NCBI GenBank assembly: GCA_024304875.1
Contig: JAMWZF010000004.1
Location: forward strand, 1 to 28,181
DNA from: Paracoccaceae bacterium
GTDB lineage: Bacteria; Pseudomonadota; Alphaproteobacteria; Rhodobacterales; Rhodobacteraceae
DNA length: 28,181 bases
Direction of reading: 5' to 3'
In this document: positions 23,450-28,181 of the stretch, one piece after another
Layout of the letters: every line of letters begins with the position of its first letter
How positions within the stretch are numbered: position 1 is the stretch's first letter
The notes under the pieces: generated by a model
What the model was told of the DNA's origin: nothing
The model's database searches: none
The model's input: only the letters and a program-made list of their open reading frames with translations
Translations under genes and position numbers: made by a program

Positions 23450-24628
23450 TTAGGCTGCCTGGTACATTTCCAGGCTTTGGGGGCTGTGCGCCCGTCCGTA
23501 GAGGTAGCGAATGAAATCGGGGCGGCCGGCGTCGGGCACACGCTCGCGCACCCGGCGGACGGCCTCGTTGCCGGCCCAGAACGAGGCGGCGAAGGGCCCC
23601 TTGAACGGGTGGGCGGCGGAGCGCAGGCGCCCCCGGACCCAGGCGTCCTGGCCCAGCGCGGTGTCGCGCAGGTAGGCCACGGTCTGCTCGGCGGACTGCC
23701 CCTCGGCCATGTAGGCCCATGTGGCGGAGGTCTGGCAGGCCGACCGCAGGCCGCGCAGCTCGGCGGCCAGCTCGTCGTCCTCGTCCTCGATCCAGTCGAT
23801 GAGGTAGATCCCCTGGTCGCCGATGCCCTCCTGCACGCAGCCGGTGACGGCGTTGGCCGAGATCAGAAGCGCATCGAAGGTCGAGCGCCCGGCGGTGACT
23901 TCGGAATGGGTATAGAGGGCGTGGGTGGCGTGGCCGGGAAAGATGTTGTGGCAGATCAGGTGCTTGAGCGCGGCCCGGGAGAGCAGGAGGTCGACGTTCA
24001 GGTCCACCCGCCGGTCGGCGAACCCGCACCAGGCCGGATAGGGCACGTCGCGGACGGGGCGGATCTCCATGCTGAAGTCGCCGGTGTCGAAGATCATCTC
24101 GTCGGTCCGCCGCTTGGCCTCGGCCATGAGTTCGGTCAGTACGGCGTCCAGCTTGTCGTCCGTGATGGCCCGCTGCTCCTCCCAGTTGCGGACCCGGTCG
24201 GCGAGGGACCCGCGGCAGAAGCCCATCCGCGTCAGCAGCCGGTCGATGCGGTCGCGGCAGGCGCCGATCATGCCGGCATCCTCGTGCCCGCGGGCGGCGC
24301 CGACGAGGCCCATGACCTTCTGCTCGTAGGTCGGGCTGCCGCCCGAGAACAGCCGGACGGCAAGGCGGAGCGAGCCGATCATTCCTTCAAGGAATGTCCG
24401 GCGCTCTCCCGGTGCGATGGTGGAGAGCGCGTCTTCGAGGGTGTCGAGGTCCTTCCGGACCGCGTCCCAGTCCGCATAGGCGCGCGGCGTGACAAGGTCG
24501 CCGCCGGTATAGATGGGCACCAGCCCCTCCTCGTCCAGAAGGCTGTGACCGTCGTTTCGCTGCCGTTCCAGCGCGTGGATTCCCATCGTCACGGCGGTCA
24601 GGTCGTAGGAGATCTTGCTCAGTGTCAC
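23450..24628 (-). CDS. DUF885-like protein, first gene of the LysR-headed operon
   Basis: 392-aa protein without signal peptide. It carries HNIFPGH at residues 227-233, which aligns with the HExxPGH motif of DUF885 proteins except that the glutamate is N228, and EGIGDQG (E267) about 40 residues later, at the place of the EGWA motif. It lacks much of the N-terminal half of full-length DUF885 proteins (usually 500-600 aa). Histidines and the later glutamate could still bind a metal. The start is a GTG with a weak GGGATG site, 98 bp from the divergent LysR gene. It is only distantly like the second DUF885 protein at 19666-21249. A different metallo-protein with a chance HxxxPGH motif is the alternative; function unknown. 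Confidence 0.65.
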   Translation of the reverse strand: MTLSKISYDLTAVTMGIHALERQRNDGHSLLDEEGLVPIYTGGDLVTPRAYADWDAVRKDLDTLEDALSTIAPGERRTFLEGMIGSLRLAVRLFSGGSPTYEQKVMGLVGAARGHEDAGMIGACRDRIDRLLTRMGFCRGSLADRVRNWEEQRAITDDKLDAVLTELMAEAKRRTDEMIFDTGDFSMEIRPVRDVPYPAWCGFADRRVDLNVDLLLSRAALKHLICHNIFPGHATHALYTHSEVTAGRSTFDALLISANAVTGCVQEGIGDQGIYLIDWIEDEDDELAAELRGLRSACQTSATWAYMAEGQSAEQTVAYLRDTALGQDAWVRGRLRSAAHPFKGPFAASFWAGNEAVRRVRERVPDAGRPDFIRYLYGRAHSPQSLEMYQAA

Positions 24629-24668
24629 GGCACATCCCGGCTGGTGTCGCCAGCAGGTTCGACCGGAA

Positions 24669-24697
24669 TTGACCTTTACCTCAACCTGCGAAATTCT
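24669..24697 (+). promoter_or_regulatory. Candidate promoter of the LysR regulator gene
   Basis: TTGACC (24669-24674) and AATTCT (24692-24697) are 17 bases apart in the 98-bp divergent region. The -35 is good and the -10 weak. LysR regulators normally bind such shared regions and control both directions; I could not pick a convincing T-N11-A site with dyad symmetry. Confidence 0.3.
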
Positions 24698-24726
24698 GGG
24701 GCTTGCATGAGATTTTGGAATGTCCG

Positions 24727-25611
24727 ATGAGCCGCTCCCTGCCCTCCCTCAACGCCCTGCGCACCTTCGAGGCCGTCGCCCGGCACGGCAGCTTCACCAG
24801 CGCCGCGGACGAGCTGAACGTGACGCAAAGCGCCGTCAGCCGGATGATCAAGGGGCTGGAAGAGCACCTGGAGCTGCAGCTCTTCGAGCGGGCCGGCCGG
24901 CAGATAAGGCTGACCGAGGACGGGACCTACTATTCCCAGAAGATCGCCAAGGCGATGGACATCCTCGAGGGGGCCTCGCGAGAGCTCGTCGACACCAGGG
25001 CCGGGCGCGGCACCCTCAGCATCGGGATGCTGCCGACCTTCGGGACCAAGTGGCTCCTGCCGCGGCTGGGGTCCTTCATGCAGCTGCACCCGGAACTGAC
25101 GGTCGACATCACCAGCAGCGACGGCGACCTCGACTTCTCCTCCGAGCGCATCGACGTGGCGATCCGCTTCGGCTACGGCAACTGGCCGGACGCCCGGGCC
25201 GAACCGCTGATGAGCGAGGAACTGAAGGTCGTCTGCAGCCCGCGGATCATGGATGGGCCCTATCCGCTGACCGACTACGGGCAGCTGCGCCGCCATCCGC
25301 TGATCGCCCATTCGACCCGGCCGGGCACCTGGACCCACTGGCTTCAAGCCGTGGGAGCGCCGACGGAGGGCTACGACAAGCCCTTGCGGCTCGAGCATTT
25401 CTACATGGTCCTGCAGGCGGCCAAGTCAGGGCTCGGCATCGGGCTTCTGCCCAGCTACCTCGCCGCCGACGACATCGCCAACGGCAACCTCACGGCCCCC
25501 TTCCCGGTGCGGGTGGTCAGCCCGGGCGGCTATTACCTCGTGACTCCGCGTGACAAGACGGACCTGCCCCGGGTCCAGGCCTTCCGCAACTGGGTTCTGG
25601 GGCAGGTCTGA
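24727..25611 (+). CDS. LysR-family transcriptional regulator (GcvA-like)
   Basis: DNA-binding regulator of 294 aa. The winged helix-turn-helix is at the N-terminus (LNALRTFEAVARHGSFTSAA, then DELNVTQSAVSRMIKGLEEH), followed by a linker helix and an effector-binding domain (LSIGMLPTFGTKWLLPRLGSF; later SSERIDVAIRFGYGNWPDA), the pattern of GcvA-type members. The ATG at 24727 begins MSRSLPSLNALRTFEA, the usual GcvA-type opening; an ATG 24 bases earlier is less likely. The gene is divergent from the DUF885-like gene, so it most likely controls that operon in response to the catabolised compound or an intermediate. Its 3' end faces the acetyl-CoA hydrolase gene with 25 bp between. Confidence 0.92.
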   Translation: MSRSLPSLNALRTFEAVARHGSFTSAADELNVTQSAVSRMIKGLEEHLELQLFERAGRQIRLTEDGTYYSQKIAKAMDILEGASRELVDTRAGRGTLSIGMLPTFGTKWLLPRLGSFMQLHPELTVDITSSDGDLDFSSERIDVAIRFGYGNWPDARAEPLMSEELKVVCSPRIMDGPYPLTDYGQLRRHPLIAHSTRPGTWTHWLQAVGAPTEGYDKPLRLEHFYMVLQAAKSGLGIGLLPSYLAADDIANGNLTAPFPVRVVSPGGYYLVTPRDKTDLPRVQAFRNWVLGQV

Positions 25612-25636
25612 CGGCCGGCGCCCTCGGTCATCTGTC

Positions 25637-27508
25637 TCAGGCGACGTTCCGCAGCGCCCCGCGGACGGCCCGCGCGCTCGGCGTCTCCAGCAGGCGGGGC
25701 GCGCCGGAGAAGCCCATCCGCTCCATCGCCTCGGCTTCCCGGGGATGGGGCGGCGCGGTGATCGAGGCCCAGATCAGCCCCGCCAGCCGCCGCTTGTCCG
25801 CACTGGCCGCCTTCAGCCTGGCCAGCGCCGGAATCAGGATCTGCTCGACCTCGGTGAAGTCCGTCCCGAAGGGATAGTCCGGCAGGAGGTCCTTGTGCGG
25901 CCCCAGCCAGCCGGACAGCGTCCCGGGCGTGTTGGACCGATGCGCCGGGGGCACCTGCCAGCCCCGCGCCAGCAGCCCCTCGGACTTCGCCCGCTCCACG
26001 AGGCCGGGCTGGAACCGGCTGTCGGCGATGCAGATCAGCCGCCGGATGACCTCCTCATCGGATTGCCCGCGAAGGAAGGCCGCGCCGTACTCCGTCACCA
26101 CCACGTCCCGCATGTGCCGGGGCACCGTCGTGACGGGCAGTTGCCAGACGACGTTCGAGGTGACCTCGCCATCACTTTCGCGCGTCGCGGGCAGGGTCAG
26201 GATCGCCTGCGCCCCGTCCAGCGCCAGCGCCTGTTCGAAGAAGTTGAACTGCCCGCCGACTCCGCTGACCACCTGGCCCGGCTTTGCGGCATCTGACATG
26301 GCGTCCCCCAGCAGGCTGACCTGCATCGCGCCGTTGACGAAGCGCGCATCGCGCCGGGCGGCACGTTTCTCCGCTTCGTCACCGTACAGGGCGTTCGTGA
26401 AACTCACCGGCATCATCGCGATCTTGGCGCGCCGCTCGGCCGGCATCTCGCGCAGGCGGGCGTACATGTCGCGTGCGTCGACGAAGAAGCCCGCGTGGAT
26501 CGCAGCACCAGCCACCTCGCGCCGGATAATCCCGGCGTCGAACAGCGCGACAAGCCCGCCAACGAGCATTTCCGAGACCGCGTAGAGGCCGGTTTCGAAT
26601 GGGCCGGTGTTGCTCCCCTGAAGAGGAAAGGGCGCCGTTTCCCACAGAGGGTTCAGCTCGCCCCGGGCCCGGGACAGCAGCGCCTGCGCCACCGCGTCGC
26701 CGATACCCCCGATGCCGATCTGCAACGTGCCTCCGTCGCGGATCAGCCGCGCGACGTGCAGACCGATGGCATGCTGGGCCAGCGTCACGGGCCGGCGCGG
26801 GACGGAGAAGAGGTCGATCTGTGGTTCGGGCTCCAGCACCATGTCGATCTCGCGGGCGGCGAGCGCCGCTGGCCCCTCCATGAACGGGAGTGCGTCGCAG
26901 ACCTCGGCCGCGGCGAGAAAGTCCATCCGGCCCGCGGCCCGGAATGCGAAGAGATCGGCCGAAATGTCGGTGTTGCAGGACATGCTGAAGCGGTCCCCCT
27001 GCCGGGGCATGAGCTGGGCCAGCACGTTCGGTTTCTGCGCGATCAGTACATCCCGGGCATGGGTGTAGTTGGCCGAGATGTAGTGCCGCTGGGCATAGTC
27101 GTTGCCCAGCCAGCTGCCGGCCTGGAAGAAGAACTCCGACACCTCGATGTTCTGGGGCAGCCGGCCCTCGGCAATCATTTCGGCGTAGAGAAGCGGCGGC
27201 GCGGTGCCGAACAGCCGGTCCATCGCGGGGCCGAGGAACCGCTGCTCGATGTCGCTGGAGGGGCTTGGTCGCTGTAACGTCAAGGCAGTGAAGATCTTCA
27301 GCGAGAGCAAAGGGTCGGCCGCCGCCACACGGACGAGGGCATTGACCAGCGTGATCGGCTTGCCGAGGCCGAGAGGCAGGGCCAGCCGCACTTCGCCTCC
27401 CTTGGCCTCGAAAATCGCGCGGGCCATCTCGTCCGCCCCGGCATGGACCACCGGCCCGCTTGCCGCCGTGCCGTCAGCCAATGTCGGACCATCCCGGGTC
27501 AGGCGCAA
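25637..27508 (-). CDS. Acetyl-CoA hydrolase/transferase family protein
   Basis: CoA-transferase-fold enzyme (up to 623 aa) of the acetyl-CoA hydrolase/transferase family, which moves or releases CoA from short acyl-CoAs. The N-terminal part has VRLALPLGLGKPITLVNAL; the C-terminal domain has the family motifs VSGVGGQFNFFEQA (~415) and VTEYGAAFLRG (E473). A mid segment LQIGIGGIGDAVAQALL also fits. The start is uncertain: the TTG at 27508 would overlap the preceding gene by 35 bp without a ribosome binding site; a TTG at 27483 is better placed behind GGGATGG; the first ATG in frame would remove residues that the family normally has. Overlap with the 3-hydroxyacyl-CoA dehydrogenase gene suggests coupled expression and a role in acyl-CoA turnover. 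Confidence 0.85.
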   Translation of the reverse strand: MRLTRDGPTLADGTAASGPVVHAGADEMARAIFEAKGGEVRLALPLGLGKPITLVNALVRVAAADPLLSLKIFTALTLQRPSPSSDIEQRFLGPAMDRLFGTAPPLLYAEMIAEGRLPQNIEVSEFFFQAGSWLGNDYAQRHYISANYTHARDVLIAQKPNVLAQLMPRQGDRFSMSCNTDISADLFAFRAAGRMDFLAAAEVCDALPFMEGPAALAAREIDMVLEPEPQIDLFSVPRRPVTLAQHAIGLHVARLIRDGGTLQIGIGGIGDAVAQALLSRARGELNPLWETAPFPLQGSNTGPFETGLYAVSEMLVGGLVALFDAGIIRREVAGAAIHAGFFVDARDMYARLREMPAERRAKIAMMPVSFTNALYGDEAEKRAARRDARFVNGAMQVSLLGDAMSDAAKPGQVVSGVGGQFNFFEQALALDGAQAILTLPATRESDGEVTSNVVWQLPVTTVPRHMRDVVVTEYGAAFLRGQSDEEVIRRLICIADSRFQPGLVERAKSEGLLARGWQVPPAHRSNTPGTLSGWLGPHKDLLPDYPFGTDFTEVEQILIPALARLKAASADKRRLAGLIWASITAPPHPREAEAMERMGFSGAPRLLETPSARAVRGALRNVA

Positions 27509-28181
27509 AGCGCGGCCCGTGCGCCGCCTCCAGTTCCTTCAGCGCGGCGGTGACGTCGTCGATCCCGCGGGTCCTGGCATAGTGCATCGGCCCGCCCCGG
27601 AACGGCGCCCAGCCGGTGGCGAAGATCATCGCGCCATCGAGCTGATCGGCGTCCTTGGCGATCCCCTTGCGCAGGACCTCAGCGCAGGCATTCAGCATCG
27701 GCAGGATGAGCCGGTCGGTCAGGTCCTCGGGCGCATCGCCAAGGTCCGCATCCGGGTGCGGGGTGCCGTCCGACCAGTCGTAGAAGCCTTTGCCCGTCTT
27801 CTTGCCGAGGTCGCCGGCGTCGACCTTCTTGCGCAGCGCGTCGCTGATCTGCGGCATCTCCTTGTCGAGGCTCTCGGCCAGGCTCTCGGCCACGTGCAGC
27901 CCGATGTCGAGGCCAACCTGGTCCGCCAGCGTCACCGGTCCCATCGGCATCCCGAACCTGACCGCGGCGGTGTCGATGACCTCCTTCGGCACGCCCTCGT
28001 CCATCAGCACCATGGCTTCGAGCATGTAGGGCACCAGCGCGCGGTTCACGACGAAACCGGGGTAGTCGCTGATGAGCGCCGGCAGCTTGCCCGTGGCGCC
28101 GCAATAGGCGGCGAGGCGGGTCGCGGTGTCGTCGCTCGTGTCGGCGCCTCGGACCACCTCGACGAGGTCGATCTTGGACAC
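27474..28181 (-). CDS. 3-hydroxyacyl-CoA dehydrogenase, C-terminal part (FadB/FadJ-like, partial)
   Basis: The gene enters from the right edge; 235 residues are visible. The visible part opens SKIDLVEVVRGADTSDDT, which follows the HFFNP motif in complete proteins, then has the first 3HCDH C-terminal domain (ISDYPGFVVNRALVPYMLEA, RFGMPMGPVTLADQVGLDIG, and KKTGKGFYDW), and a second one (DGAMIFATGWAPFRGGPMHY). Two such domains are found in the multifunctional beta-oxidation protein, which also carries an enoyl-CoA hydratase domain at its N-terminus, presumably outside the window. The enzyme oxidises 3-hydroxyacyl-CoA with NAD. The first codon in the window (GTG) is almost certainly internal. The stop lies inside the acetyl-CoA hydrolase frame. 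Confidence 0.9.
   Translation of the reverse strand: MSKIDLVEVVRGADTSDDTATRLAAYCGATGKLPALISDYPGFVVNRALVPYMLEAMVLMDEGVPKEVIDTAAVRFGMPMGPVTLADQVGLDIGLHVAESLAESLDKEMPQISDALRKKVDAGDLGKKTGKGFYDWSDGTPHPDADLGDAPEDLTDRLILPMLNACAEVLRKGIAKDADQLDGAMIFATGWAPFRGGPMHYARTRGIDDVTAALKELEAAHGPRFAPDPGWSDIG

Noticed and set aside
1..28181. Mobile elements, CRISPR arrays, toxin-antitoxin or phage-defence genes
   Set aside because: No transposase, integrase, direct-repeat array or defence-type domain was seen; composition looks even throughout.

Overview
The window is GC-rich, gene-dense DNA that reads like a Rhodobacterales-type alphaproteobacterium. The grounds are strong GC bias at third codon positions, many GTG starts, repeated 4-bp ATGA/GTGA stop-start overlaps, a large load of ABC importers with secreted binding proteins, and protein sequences typical of that group. 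I see no rRNA, tRNA, CRISPR array, insertion sequence or phage gene. Both ends cut through genes. The genus assignment is an inference from style, not from a marker gene.

Left part (1-5892, all minus strand). The first ~84 codons of a YtfQ-type sugar-binding protein lie at the very start. Behind its promoter region and a rho-independent terminator lies a five-gene operon, in transcription order: a YtcJ-like amidohydrolase, then the ATPase, two permeases and binding protein of a PotABCD-type (spermidine/putrescine family) importer. The amidohydrolase overlaps the ATPase gene by 4 bp, so the importer probably feeds a cationic or amide-bearing compound that the hydrolase opens.

Middle part (5893-11596). 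A roughly 0.95-kb stretch without a large gene holds a tiny secreted/membrane protein and small minus-strand frames that look like a frameshifted gene. Then follows a plus-strand pair: a secreted SUOX-fold pterin-binding-type protein (PruR-like) and a membrane GGDEF-EAL protein (DcpA-like). This matches the architecture of the pterin-controlled cyclic-di-GMP switch known from Agrobacterium tumefaciens and is the most interesting system in the window. After it come a PLP-dependent aminotransferase and, divergently, an L-aspartate dehydrogenase.

Right part (11599-24628, all minus strand). A 13-kb run of ten same-strand genes is headed by a divergent GcvA-like LysR regulator at 24727. In transcription order: a DUF885-like protein, a ketopantoate-reductase-like dehydrogenase, a Gfo/Idh/MocA dehydrogenase, a second DUF885 protein, a gap of 277 bp, a GhrA-like 2-hydroxyacid dehydrogenase, then a dipeptide-type importer (binding protein, permease, a fused permease-ATPase, second ATPase) and peptidase T. 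This looks like uptake and breakdown of a peptide-like or amino/hydroxy-acid conjugate of unknown identity. Both DUF885 proteins lack the glutamate expected in their HExxPGH motif.

Far right (25637-28181, minus strand). The end of a 3-hydroxyacyl-CoA dehydrogenase (multifunctional beta-oxidation protein) overlaps an acetyl-CoA hydrolase/transferase gene, pointing to acyl-CoA metabolism.
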